The notes beneath the pieces were generated by a model, which had not been told where the DNA came from, ran no database searches, and worked only from the letters and a program-made list of their open reading frames with translations. A DNA stretch of 64,000 nucleotides from Alphaproteobacteria bacterium (lineage in GTDB: Bacteria; Pseudomonadota; Alphaproteobacteria; Rhizobiales; Rhizobiaceae): NCBI GenBank assembly GCA_024742485.1, contig JANSYK010000001.1, forward strand, positions 744,001 through 808,000, read 5' to 3'. Positions 10,101-18,911 of this stretch are shown here, piece by piece; the first letter of the stretch is position 1; each line of letters begins with the position of its first letter. The translations under genes and the position numbers were made by a program.

Positions 10101-11789
10101 CTAATCCCCTACCCGGTCCCTGAACCGGTTGGTGATGGGATAGCGACGGTCGCGGCCAAAATTCTTCCGGGTAATTTTAACACCGGGCGCCGATTGCCGT
10201 CGTTTGTATTCGGCAATGTAAAGCAGATGTTCGATCCGATTGACGACATCTTCGGGATGACCACGCGCGACGATCGCATCCAGATCCATTTCCTTTTCGA
10301 CCAGGCATTCAAGAATGTCATCCAGCACTGGATACTCCGGCAGGGAATCCTGATCGGTCTGGTCCGGCCGTAATTCAGCAGATGGTGCCTTGTCGATGAT
10401 ATTGATGGGGATGACCTCGCCGGACGGTCCGAGCGCACCTGGCGGCACATTATCGTTGCGCCAGCGCGAGAGGTCATAGACCTGCATCTTGTATAGGTCC
10501 TTGATGGGGTTGAATCCGCCATTCATGTCGCCATAAAGCGTTGCATAGCCGACGGACATTTCCGATTTGTTCCCCGTGGTCACCACCATGGAGCCGAATT
10601 TGTTGGAAATCGCCATGAGGATCGTACCGCGGGTCCGACTTTGCAGATTCTCCTCGGTAACGCCTTCGTCCGTACCCTCGAAAAGGGTCGACAATGCGTG
10701 GGAAAACCCCTCCACCGGTTCAAAGATCGGCACTGTGTCATACCGGCAACCGAGCGCCCTTGCACATTGTTCCGCATCGTCGATCGATTCTTCCGACGTG
10801 TAGCGATAGGGCAGCATCACCGCCCGTAATCGCTCTTCCCCAAGCGCATCGACCGTGAGCGCTGCACACAATGCACTGTCGATGCCTCCCGACAGGCCGA
10901 GCACGACATTCTTGAACCCGTTCTTGTTGACATAGTCTCGAAGCCCGATCATGCAGGCCCGGTAATCTGCTTCCTTGACATCCGGCAAGCGCGACATGGG
11001 TCCATCACTGCACGACCATCCATCCGCCCCGCGACGCCATGTGGTCACCACTACCTGCGCCTCGAACTGGCTCATCTGAAAGGCCAGCGTCTTGTCCGCA
11101 TTGAGGGCAAAACTGGCGCCGTCGAACACCAGCTCATCCTGCCCGCCGAGCTGGTTGGCGAAGATCAGCGGCAATCCACTTTCAATTACCTGCCGCAGGG
11201 CGACCTGCTGGCGCACATCCGCCTTGCCGCGATAATAGGGCGACCCATTGGCCACCAGCAACAGTTCGGCACCCGTTTCCGCGAGCGTTTCGCAAACACC
11301 GAAATCACCCCAGATGTCTTCGCAAATGGGCAACCCGAGACGAATGCCGCGAAAATTGACCGGTCCGGGCATCGGGCCGACATCGAACACCCGTTTTTCG
11401 TCAAATTCGCTGTAATTGGGCAGGTCAACCTTGTAGCGCTCCGCCACGATGGTACCGCCATCCAGCAGCACCACTGCATTGAATCGCCCGGTGTCATTTA
11501 CCCGCGGAACACCCATGATAACACCCGGACCGCCATCCGCCGTGTCGTCCGCAAGCGCTCTCAAGGCTTGGTCGCAAGCACGCAAAAACGCCGGTTTCAG
11601 CACAAGGTCTTCAGGCGGATAACCAGACAGGAACAGTTCCGTAAACAGCACCAGATCGGCCCCGTGGCGCGCTGCATCGGCCCGCGCCCGGCGGGCCAGC
11701 TGCAAGTTGCCCTCAATATCGCCCATCGTCGGGTTTTCCTGAACGATGGCCACACGAAGAATGTCAGTCAGTTCTGCTTCTTGGCTCAT
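10101..11789 (-). CDS. nadE: Glutamine-dependent NAD(+) synthetase
   Basis: 562 residues from the ATG at 11789 (MSQEAELTD); the frame stays open 18 codons further upstream without conserved sequence. The N-terminal half is a nitrilase-type amidohydrolase domain (RVAIVQENPTMGD at the start, nucleophile Cys in LPICEDIWGD) that releases ammonia from glutamine. The C-terminal half is the synthetase, with the ATP P-loop LSGGIDSAL and TTGNKSEMSVGY. It makes NAD from deamido-NAD in the final biosynthetic step. Length and domain order match the two-domain enzyme. Confidence 0.96.
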   Translation of the reverse strand: MSQEAELTDILRVAIVQENPTMGDIEGNLQLARRARADAARHGADLVLFTELFLSGYPPEDLVLKPAFLRACDQALRALADDTADGGPGVIMGVPRVNDTGRFNAVVLLDGGTIVAERYKVDLPNYSEFDEKRVFDVGPMPGPVNFRGIRLGLPICEDIWGDFGVCETLAETGAELLLVANGSPYYRGKADVRQQVALRQVIESGLPLIFANQLGGQDELVFDGASFALNADKTLAFQMSQFEAQVVVTTWRRGADGWSCSDGPMSRLPDVKEADYRACMIGLRDYVNKNGFKNVVLGLSGGIDSALCAALTVDALGEERLRAVMLPYRYTSEESIDDAEQCARALGCRYDTVPIFEPVEGFSHALSTLFEGTDEGVTEENLQSRTRGTILMAISNKFGSMVVTTGNKSEMSVGYATLYGDMNGGFNPIKDLYKMQVYDLSRWRNDNVPPGALGPSGEVIPINIIDKAPSAELRPDQTDQDSLPEYPVLDDILECLVEKEMDLDAIVARGHPEDVVNRIEHLLYIAEYKRRQSAPGVKITRKNFGRDRRYPITNRFRDRVGD

Positions 11790-11988
11790 GTCTCGCCGTT
11801 TATCCTGCCTTGATAGGCGGTGCAAGACCGCTCCGGTGTCCAAACACTACAGGCCCGATCGAACCAGCGCGAACCAAGACAAGGGGACCGCGTCAATCAT
11901 CGGCGGTTTCCGTGGATCTACCTGAATCTAAAACCAAAGTATTTCCGGCAAACCGTTGCATTGAAAGAATAATATTCGGTCTTGGCCT

Positions 11989-12348
11989 CTATCCGAAAAC
12001 GCCACCCAGTTTGCCGACTAAAACCGACAACCAGATCACACCGGCCAGAAAGGTCGACAGAAGCACTGCCGCGGACCCGCAATCCTTGGCAATCTTGATT
12101 TCCTTCATGAAGTCGCGGGAAAGCCCATCGCACACTGCCTCAATTCCGGTGTTCAGCAGTTCGACAATCATTATCAGGATGATGCTGCCCGTCAAAGCAA
12201 GGAAGATCAAGGTCGTGTCGGACAAGAGATAGGCCACGGGAACAGATACGACAAACAGGATGATCTCCAGACGAAAGGCCGCCTCGTGCCGTGCCACATA
12301 TATGAGACCATCACGGGAGTTTCGAAACGCGTTCAGCAATCGGATCAT
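11989..12348 (-). CDS. dgkA: Diacylglycerol kinase
   Basis: 119 residues from the ATG at 12348 (MIRLLNAFRNS), the normal DgkA size of about 120; upstream in-frame starts would add a basic non-conserved leader and run into the neighbouring gene. Three membrane helices follow an amphipathic N-terminus. The active-site segment ELLNTGIEAVCD is intact, as is the later KDCGSAAV. The enzyme recycles diacylglycerol to phosphatidate in the inner membrane, for example after head-group transfer to periplasmic glucans. The next gene upstream on the strand ends 83 bp away. Confidence 0.93.
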   Translation of the reverse strand: MIRLLNAFRNSRDGLIYVARHEAAFRLEIILFVVSVPVAYLLSDTTLIFLALTGSIILIMIVELLNTGIEAVCDGLSRDFMKEIKIAKDCGSAAVLLSTFLAGVIWLSVLVGKLGGVFG

Positions 12349-12431
12349 AGCCGTCTCAAACCGGTGTCGAGGCCATAAGCCCGCCCGAATCCGTTGTGAA
12401 TCCATGAGACGCCACGGCTCCAGGCTGCGGC

Positions 12432-12818
12432 TCACGGTGTCTGCGGCGCATCGTCCGGGATCTCGTAGTAATCGCCCTTGGTGGCACAATAAATGTGCTT
12501 GCCGGTTTTCAGACCGGTTTCTCCGTCCAGGCTACCGGCCAAAACGGCTGTGAAATCGTCTTCCTTGTGCTTCCAGAAAAGCACCGAGCCGCAGATTCGG
12601 CAAAAGCCGCGTTTTGCATTCTCACTGGCGTGATACCAGTTCACATTGTCACCACCTTCGATGGAAAGGTGCTCGTCAGCGACATTCGTCGACGCAAAAT
12701 AATGGCCGGATTGCTTGCGGCACTGGGTGCAGTGGCAGGTGACCACATCGCTGACCGGGCCTTCGGCCTGATACCGGACCGATCCGCATAAACACGAACC
12801 ACGATAGGTTTTCGTCAT
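12432..12818 (-). CDS. GFA family protein (glutathione-dependent formaldehyde-activating-like)
   Basis: 128 residues. The zinc-binding cysteines of the GFA fold are all present: GSCLCGSVRYQ at the N-terminus, CHCTQCRKQSG around residue 30, and FCRICGS near residue 75. Members are small cytoplasmic zinc proteins; a few react glutathione with formaldehyde, but most are uncharacterised, so no substrate is assigned. It precedes dgkA in the same direction. No formaldehyde dehydrogenase gene is nearby. Confidence 0.88.
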   Translation of the reverse strand: MTKTYRGSCLCGSVRYQAEGPVSDVVTCHCTQCRKQSGHYFASTNVADEHLSIEGGDNVNWYHASENAKRGFCRICGSVLFWKHKEDDFTAVLAGSLDGETGLKTGKHIYCATKGDYYEIPDDAPQTP

Positions 12819-12931
12819 TCTGCTCCTCGCCGCGTAATTCGCATCTGCAACCCTCGACCGGAATGGTCATTTATCGATTGCCGAGTACAATATGCACAGT
12901 GTTTTTATCGGACCCTGTTTCGGCACATCTG

Positions 12932-12967
12932 CCGGACACCCGAAGCTTTCGATCTTCAAGTGTCCGG
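12932..12967 (-). terminator. Stem-loop downstream of the DAHP synthase gene
   Basis: CCGGACAC and GTGTCCGG form an 8-bp outer stem, with an inner GAAG/CTTC stem after a 2-nt bulge on each side. It lies 14 bp past the DAHP synthase stop on the minus strand. No clear U-run follows, so termination is an inference. Confidence 0.5.
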
Positions 12968-12980
12968 TATCTTTGTTGAC

Positions 12981-14357
12981 TCAGCCCGTGGCTGCGACCC
13001 GCGCATCCTCATCGCGGCCGCCCTTCATGAGTTCAGCCACCAGAAATGCCAGTTCCAGTGCCTGATCGGCATTCAATCGAGGATCGCAATGCGTGTGATA
13101 GCGGTCTGACAGATCGTCCGCGGTTACGGTGCGCGCACCGCCGGTGCACTCCGTGACATTCTTGCCGGTCATTTCGACATGAATGCCGCCGGGATGGCTG
13201 CCTTCCGCGCGGTGGATCTGGAAAAAGCTCTCCACCTCCGAAAGAACCCGTTCAAAGGGTCTGGTCTTGTAGTTGTTGAGTGTGATCGTATTGCCATGCA
13301 TCGGATCACAGGACCAAACAACCTTTTTGCCCTCACGCTCCACGGACCGAATGAGATTGGGAAGGTGATCGGCAACCTTGTCGTGCCCGAAACGCGCAAT
13401 CAGGGTCAACCTTCCCGGGTCATTCTCCGGGTTCAGAATATCGATCAGTTCCAGAAGACCATCCGGATCCATGGATGGACCACATTTCAATCCGATCGGG
13501 TTTTTTATGCCCCGGCAATACTCGACATGAGCATGATCAGGCTGACGAGTCCGGTCACCGATCCAGATGAGATGTCCAGAGGTTCCATACCAATCCCCCG
13601 ACGTGGAATCGGTGCGGGTCAGCGCCTGTTCGTAGCCGAGCAGAAGCGCCTCATGACTGGTAAAGAACTCGGTCTCGCGAAGCCGGTGATGATTGTCCGA
13701 TGTGATGCCGACGGCACGCATGAAATCCATGGTTTCGGACAGCCGGTCAGCCAGTTTGCGATACCGTTCCGCCTGTGGGCTGTCACTAATGAATCCCAGC
13801 ATCCATTGATGCACATTCTCCAGATTGGCGTAACCGCCCTGTGCGAATGCGCGAAGAAGGTTCAGTGTGGCAGCCGATTGGCGATAGGCCATCACTTGGC
13901 GTTGCGGATCGGGAATGCGAGATGCGGCGTCAAATTCGATCCCGTTGATGATATCGCCACGATAGCTCGGCAGCTCGATATCATCCTTCATCTCGAAATT
14001 TGACGAGCGTGGCTTGGCAAACTGGCCGGCAATCCGGCCCACCTTGATGACCGGCTGCTGGGCGCCGAATGTCAGGACGACCGCCATTTGCAGAAACACC
14101 CGAAAGAAATCGCGGATATTGTCGGCGCCATGCTCGGCAAAGCTCTCGGCACAGTCACCGCCCTGAAGCAAAAAACCGTTGCCGTTTGCAACATCGGCAA
14201 GACGATCTCTGAGCTGGCGGGCTTCTCCTGCAAAAACCAACGGCGGATAGGAAGAAAGACGCTCTTCCGTTGCCTCCAATTTCTTCAAATCCGGATAATC
14301 CGGCACCTGAAGAATTGGCTTGTTGCGCCAGCTGTCGGGTGTCCATTTCTGTGCCAT
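12981..14357 (-). CDS. 3-deoxy-7-phosphoheptulonate synthase, class II
   Basis: 458 residues, the class II (plant-like) DAHP synthase length. It condenses phosphoenolpyruvate with erythrose 4-phosphate as the first step of the shikimate pathway to aromatic amino acids. The family opening is present (W[18 protein letters not shown]), followed by [11 protein letters not shown] with the metal-binding Cys, and in the C-terminal half [10 protein letters not shown] and [18 protein letters not shown]. It stands as a single gene with a stem-loop behind it and about 165 bp before the next gene. Class II enzymes are often feedback regulated; nothing in the DNA shows a leader attenuator. Confidence 0.96.
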   Translation of the reverse strand: MAQKWTPDSWRNKPILQVPDYPDLKKLEATEERLSSYPPLVFAGEARQLRDRLADVANGNGFLLQGGDCAESFAEHGADNIRDFFRVFLQMAVVLTFGAQQPVIKVGRIAGQFAKPRSSNFEMKDDIELPSYRGDIINGIEFDAASRIPDPQRQVMAYRQSAATLNLLRAFAQGGYANLENVHQWMLGFISDSPQAERYRKLADRLSETMDFMRAVGITSDNHHRLRETEFFTSHEALLLGYEQALTRTDSTSGDWYGTSGHLIWIGDRTRQPDHAHVEYCRGIKNPIGLKCGPSMDPDGLLELIDILNPENDPGRLTLIARFGHDKVADHLPNLIRSVEREGKKVVWSCDPMHGNTITLNNYKTRPFERVLSEVESFFQIHRAEGSHPGGIHVEMTGKNVTECTGGARTVTADDLSDRYHTHCDPRLNADQALELAFLVAELMKGGRDEDARVAATG

Positions 14358-14524
14358 TTCAACTCACCTGAATACATGGATAACGGGAACAGATGTCCCA
14401 AGGGCGGGCTTATAGCTGCAAACCGTTTCAAATGCCAGCGCCAAGGACACCGGATTGGCCCTGACCGTTTCGAAACGAACGAAGGGACAACCCTTTGCGC
14501 TTCCGGCCGCAATCCATCGGAGCG

Positions 14525-15160
14525 TCAGACGTATGTGACGCCCTTTTCAAGCAGCAGTCCGTCAAACAGATCGCGCTGATGCGCCGGCAAATCAACCGCG
14601 CGCGCATAGACCGGATCATGCCGGTCCGACCGCACCGGCCGCTCAAATCCATCTGTGCTGTGCAGGAAGCCGCGTACGCCGTTTTCACCGAATTCATGCA
14701 TGAACCCCTGCATGACGGCGTCAAGATAGGATTGCAGGATCGGATCACCCGGATCATGCGGAGCGGTGTTGGTGTGGGCTTCGTAAATGTAGACCGGACA
14801 CTCTTGCGGAACCGCGACATCAATTGTCAGACTGTCGAGACTGACCGACACACGGTCATATTTGGCCTCCCGTCGATCAACTTCGGGCAAATTTTCCAGA
14901 CTGTCATAGACCAGCAGACCGTCAATGGCGTGATCATCATGCCGACGGGCGCTGAGCATTGATGAAACATGTCCTGCCACGGATTCATCACCTGCGGGGC
15001 GGGGCCGCCAACACCGTTTCCAACCGCTCAACCGCGCCGGCACAGCATCGATATATCGGGTTCTCAAGGTGGCACGGTTGACCAGCGATCCATAGCCGAA
15101 ATAGGCGACGATCGGTCCCTCGTCCGTCGCTCGCATTAACCTTGCAGCTGTTTCGTTCAT
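14525..15160 (-). CDS. Gamma-glutamylcyclotransferase-like protein
   Basis: 211 residues. The N-terminal FGYGSLVN is the substrate-binding loop of the gamma-glutamylcyclotransferase (AIG2/BtrG-like) fold, and the catalytic Glu position is plausible in the following half. Such enzymes release pyroglutamate from gamma-glutamyl peptides or glutathione degradation products. It begins only 9 bp after the stop of gor on the same strand, and a glutathione-related role fits that neighbour, but this is inference. The C-terminal third is not recognisable to me. Confidence 0.75.
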   Translation of the reverse strand: MNETAARLMRATDEGPIVAYFGYGSLVNRATLRTRYIDAVPARLSGWKRCWRPRPAGDESVAGHVSSMLSARRHDDHAIDGLLVYDSLENLPEVDRREAKYDRVSVSLDSLTIDVAVPQECPVYIYEAHTNTAPHDPGDPILQSYLDAVMQGFMHEFGENGVRGFLHSTDGFERPVRSDRHDPVYARAVDLPAHQRDLFDGLLLEKGVTYV

Positions 15161-15169
15161 GGAGTTGAT

Positions 15170-16561
15170 CTATTCTACACGTTGGCCATTTTCAACACGG
15201 TAAGTGGGTTGATACATCGTCACCAGCTCTTCGGATGCAGTCGGATGAACGGCCATCGTGCGGTCAAAATCATCTTTGCTGCAACCCGCCTTGAGCGTGA
15301 TGGCCAATATCTGCGCCAATTCACCGGCATCCGGTCCCAGGATGTGCGCGCCGAGGACCTTTCTGTCGGCGCCATTCACGACCAGTTTCATGATCGTCTT
15401 CTCCTGTCTGCCCGACAAAGTGTGCCGCATCGGTCGGAACTCGGCCCGGTACACTTCCAGGTGGTCAAAACGACCGGCCGCTTCGTCCTCCGACAAGCCC
15501 ACCGTGCCGATTTCCGGCTGCGAAAACACAGCGGTCGCAATCAGATCATGATCCGGCGTGGTCGGATTGTCGCGAAACGCAGTCTCGACGACACACATCG
15601 CTTCGTGGATCGCAACCGGGGTAAGCTGCACACGATCGGTCACATCGCCAACGGCAAATATATTCTCGCTGCTTGTCCGCATGTGCTCATCGACGATGAT
15701 GGCCCCTGCTTCATCGACACGAACACCAGCCTTGTCGAGACCCAGATTAGCAGTGTTCGGAACGCGTCCGATCGCCAGCATCGTCTGGTCGACCTTCAAA
15801 TTCTTGCCGGCGGAGGTGGTCACGTCCAGCCGGTCATCGGCAGACCGAACGATCTTGCTGATGACTTCGCCACAAAGAATTCGAATGCCCTTGGCCTCCA
15901 TCGCCTTGTGCAGCGGGCGTCGCATATCCATGTCGAAGTTCTTGAGGATCTCGGCACCGCGATAGATGAGTGTTGTTTCAACACCCAGTCCGTGGAAGAT
16001 ATTGGCAAATTCGACCGCGATGTATCCACCGCCGGCAATAAGAATGGCCTTGGGCAATTCGGGTAGATCAAAGGCCTCGTTTGACGTAATGGCCAATTCA
16101 TGGCCCTCAAGGCCGTCCACGTGGTTGGCCCGCCCGCCCACGGCCACCAGGATCTTGTCTGCCGTCACGATTTTGTTTGAATTCAATATCCGAACACTGT
16201 GATTGTCGACAAGCTCTGCTCGGCTTTCGAAGATCTCGGCGCCAGCATTACCGAGGCCCATTTTGTAGAGCCCTTCCAGGCGCGCGATCTCCCGATCCTT
16301 GTTTCTGATCAGGGTCGGCCAGTCGAAGCGGCTTTCACCAACGGTCCATCCATATCCCGCTGCGTCTTCAAATTCCTCGGAAAAATGGGATGCATAGACC
16401 AGCAGTTTCTTTGGAACGCATCCACGAATGACACAGGTTCCGCCATAGCGATATTCCTCTGCTATGGCGACCTTCTTTCCCATGCCGGCAACCAGGCGAG
16501 CGGCGCGTACGCCGCCCGATCCACCGCCTATTACAAAAAAATCATAATCGTAGCTGGCCAC
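15170..16561 (-). CDS. gor: Glutathione-disulfide reductase
   Basis: 463 residues from the GTG at 16561, chosen because GGAGGG lies 8 nt upstream; the frame extends 14 codons further without conserved sequence. FAD/NADPH pyridine-nucleotide disulfide oxidoreductase that keeps glutathione reduced. FAD motif GGGSGG at the N-terminus, redox disulfide GGTCVIRGCVPKK near residue 45, NADPH site GGGYIAVEFA mid-protein, and C-terminal VHPTASEE with the active-site His. It forms a run with rpiA and the DUF2059 gene upstream and the gamma-glutamylcyclotransferase-like gene downstream. Confidence 0.96.
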   Translation of the reverse strand: MASYDYDFFVIGGGSGGVRAARLVAGMGKKVAIAEEYRYGGTCVIRGCVPKKLLVYASHFSEEFEDAAGYGWTVGESRFDWPTLIRNKDREIARLEGLYKMGLGNAGAEIFESRAELVDNHSVRILNSNKIVTADKILVAVGGRANHVDGLEGHELAITSNEAFDLPELPKAILIAGGGYIAVEFANIFHGLGVETTLIYRGAEILKNFDMDMRRPLHKAMEAKGIRILCGEVISKIVRSADDRLDVTTSAGKNLKVDQTMLAIGRVPNTANLGLDKAGVRVDEAGAIIVDEHMRTSSENIFAVGDVTDRVQLTPVAIHEAMCVVETAFRDNPTTPDHDLIATAVFSQPEIGTVGLSEDEAAGRFDHLEVYRAEFRPMRHTLSGRQEKTIMKLVVNGADRKVLGAHILGPDAGELAQILAITLKAGCSKDDFDRTMAVHPTASEELVTMYQPTYRVENGQRVE

Positions 16562-16719
16562 GGCACTGTCCCTCCGGAATTGAATGCGATCGATCGGATA
16601 CAACGATCAACGGCCGCAACGGACAGGCCCGTCCGCTACGGCACCGCCCGTAGATAATGATTGACTGCGGAAGAAAACACCTGCTTCCGGTCAGGTGCTT
16701 TCAATATTGCGTGACGGTC

Positions 16720-17277
16720 CTACTGCGACGTGTCAGTGGCGCCGTCTGCGTTTTCGGTGGGGGTTTCGCCAAGGCGTGCCCTCAAAGCCTCCTGAGTCGC
16801 CGAGGCCAGATCACGCGAAATGCCGTTCGACCAGACTTCGGCCGCCTGCAGCAACTCACGCGTGACGATCGGCCCTGTGCTGATCAGCTTCTTGCCCGCA
16901 TCGCTGACGTAAAATGCCTCGATAGCATTGAGCTCTTCGATCGTGAAGCTTCGCGCATAGATCGTTGCGGCTTCGCGCTCGAGATCAGCGCGTCTTCCTG
17001 CCATTTCAATCGCCGTTTCATCGACGGTGGCGGAAATGATTTCCTGCAGATTTGGCGCCGTCTGAATGAGGTTCGACTTAAGGTTCTGGGCAGCATTCAG
17101 CAAAATGGCATCGAATTGGTCTGTGGCCTTGATGGCCGCAATCGTTGCCCGGGCAGCTGCCACATGCTCGTCAGTGGGCTCCTGGGCCTGCGCCGGCAAG
17201 GCGACCACAACGGCTGCCGCGACCGCTATTGCCATCGCGCAACGGCGCAATCCAGTTGCCATACTCAACTGTTTCAT
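16720..17277 (-). CDS. Exported DUF2059 domain protein
   Basis: 185 residues with an N-terminal signal peptide ending in LPAQAQ at about residue 32. The rest is helical and charged and contains the DUF2059 region (IEELNAIEAFYVSDAGKKLI), whose FY-x-S-x-x-G-K-K/R motif is the family hallmark. Function unknown, predicted periplasmic. The gene lies 16 bp after rpiA and 158 bp before gor, a gene order seen in related Hyphomicrobiales, suggesting an operon of rpiA, this gene and gor. Confidence 0.85.
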   Translation of the reverse strand: MKQLSMATGLRRCAMAIAVAAAVVVALPAQAQEPTDEHVAAARATIAAIKATDQFDAILLNAAQNLKSNLIQTAPNLQEIISATVDETAIEMAGRRADLEREAATIYARSFTIEELNAIEAFYVSDAGKKLISTGPIVTRELLQAAEVWSNGISRDLASATQEALRARLGETPTENADGATDTSQ

Positions 17278-17293
17278 CGGTTCCGAAATCCTT

Positions 17294-17986
17294 TTATTTT
17301 TTCATTGTCCTAATACCAGATGACCCGGCAATAATCGCTGCGGATGCTATATTAAGGAACAATCCGTGCTCCACAACACCGGGAATGGCCTGCAGTGCAT
17401 TTGCCAGTGCTTCTGCATCCGGAATGCGGCCAAAAGATGCATCCAGAATATAGTGTCCACCGTCCGTTTCAAACGGCACGTCCCTGTCTTTTCGCAATTC
17501 AATCGCGCCGTGGAGACCAAGTGAGGATGCAGCCGATTCAATCGCGATCCGGCTGACGACATGGCCGAACATGTTAATCTCAATCGGCAGCGGAAACCGC
17601 CCGAGAACATCGACAACCTTTGATTCATCGGCAATCACGATGAGCTCGTCCGATGCAGTGGCAACGATTTTCTCGCGCAGCAATGCACCGCCGCCGCCTT
17701 TGATGATCTGCAAGTCACCATCAACCTCATCCGCACCATCAATCGTCAAATCGAGTTGCGGTAGTTCATCGAGTGAAAACAGCGGCACACCGAGTTCCAC
17801 ACAAAGACCGGCTGTTCGCTCGGAGGTCGGCACGGCCTGGATCTGCAGGCCACCTTCGATCCTCTCGGCCAGCAAACGCACAAACTCCTCGGCTGTACTT
17901 CCAGTGCCGATTCCGAGCTTCATGCCAGCCTCGACATTTTCGAGCGCGACCCGGGCGGCTTCGATTTTCAACTGACGGGCGTCCAT
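17294..17986 (-). CDS. rpiA: Ribose-5-phosphate isomerase A
   Basis: 230 residues. Interconverts ribose 5-phosphate and ribulose 5-phosphate in the pentose phosphate pathway. The RpiA hallmarks are present: [12 protein letters not shown] at the phosphate-binding loop (about 25-36), TIDGADEVD near residue 82 with the catalytic acid, and [12 protein letters not shown]. Length and start agree with the family. It is the first gene of the minus-strand run with DUF2059 and gor, and is divergent from gph over about 208 bp that must hold both promoters. Confidence 0.96.
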   Translation of the reverse strand: MDARQLKIEAARVALENVEAGMKLGIGTGSTAEEFVRLLAERIEGGLQIQAVPTSERTAGLCVELGVPLFSLDELPQLDLTIDGADEVDGDLQIIKGGGGALLREKIVATASDELIVIADESKVVDVLGRFPLPIEINMFGHVVSRIAIESAASSLGLHGAIELRKDRDVPFETDGGHYILDASFGRIPDAEALANALQAIPGVVEHGLFLNIASAAIIAGSSGIRTMKK

Positions 17987-18194
17987 ACGCCGTTGGCTCC
18001 CAGAAACTATTCTGTGGCGCTGTTACCATGCGGCAGGTCTCAAGCAAAGCCGTATTTCTTGGTGACTTTCGCCAGGGTGACACCAATTCTTCGATTGGCG
18101 TGACTGCCAGTCAGCTGGAACCAGCCTTCTCTTGCATTCTTCTGCATGCTGCCCTACGCCGGAAAGCAAAATGCGATTGAGGACTTGAACCGCG

Positions 18195-18872
18195 ATGCCA
18201 ACGCCACTGGTCATTTTCGATCTTGACGGAACTCTGCTTGATACGGCACCCGATTTGATGAAAAGCCTCAATGAAACAATCGGCGACCTTGGACTCGAGC
18301 CAGTCCGCTATGACGACATAACCTTTCTGGTTGGTGCGGGGGCCAGAGCAATGATCGTCCGGGCGTTGGAAATGCGAAACACCGTCGTGCATGATTCCGA
18401 AATCGAGAGGCTCTTCGGGCGGTTCATCGAGTTTTACGCCAATTCGATGCCGGGCGTTTCAACACCCTATCCCGGTCTGATCGAGGCGCTTGACCGACTG
18501 GATGCAGCCGGAATGTCCTTGGCGGTGTGTACAAACAAGACGGAATCGCTTGCCCGCCGCCTCCTCGACCTGCTGGATTTGACCGGTCGGTTTTCGGCCA
18601 TCACAGGGGGTGACACATTCCCGGTCCGCAAACCGCACGGCGATCACATCCACGGAACCATCGAAATGGCGCTGGGTTCCAGCAATGCTGCTGTCATGAT
18701 CGGCGATTCCATCAATGATATTCATGCGGCAAAAAACGCCGGCATTCCATCAATTGCCGTTCCATTCGGATATTCCGACACGGCCGTCCAACATCTCGGG
18801 CCTAACCGGATCATCCAGCATTATGATGAGTTGACTCCCGATCTTGTAACCGGGTTGCTGTCGCGGGCGTAA
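18195..18872 (+). CDS. gph: Phosphoglycolate phosphatase (HAD family)
   Basis: 225 residues. HAD motif I is FDLDGTLLDTAPD at residues 8-20, motif II is in CTNKTE, and motif III/IV is GDSINDIHAAKNAG near the C-terminus. The cap region and length match bacterial Gph, which hydrolyses 2-phosphoglycolate formed during repair of oxidative DNA ends and by RuBisCO. It is divergent from rpiA, a pairing found in related genomes. Substrate specificity inside the HAD family is hard to prove from sequence, hence less than full confidence in the exact activity. Confidence 0.88.
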   Translation: MPTPLVIFDLDGTLLDTAPDLMKSLNETIGDLGLEPVRYDDITFLVGAGARAMIVRALEMRNTVVHDSEIERLFGRFIEFYANSMPGVSTPYPGLIEALDRLDAAGMSLAVCTNKTESLARRLLDLLDLTGRFSAITGGDTFPVRKPHGDHIHGTIEMALGSSNAAVMIGDSINDIHAAKNAGIPSIAVPFGYSDTAVQHLGPNRIIQHYDELTPDLVTGLLSRA

Positions 18873-18911
18873 ATGCAACGCCCACGACTATTCACGCCAA
18901 TCGGAAATCCG

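Noticed and set aside
13179-14003. Plus-strand frame over the DAHP synthase gene
   Set aside because: Antisense shadow of a well-conserved enzyme; no initiation site.
18080-18103. Hairpin between rpiA and gph
   Set aside because: Only an imperfect 8-bp stem with one mismatch and no position relative to a gene end that would make it a terminator.
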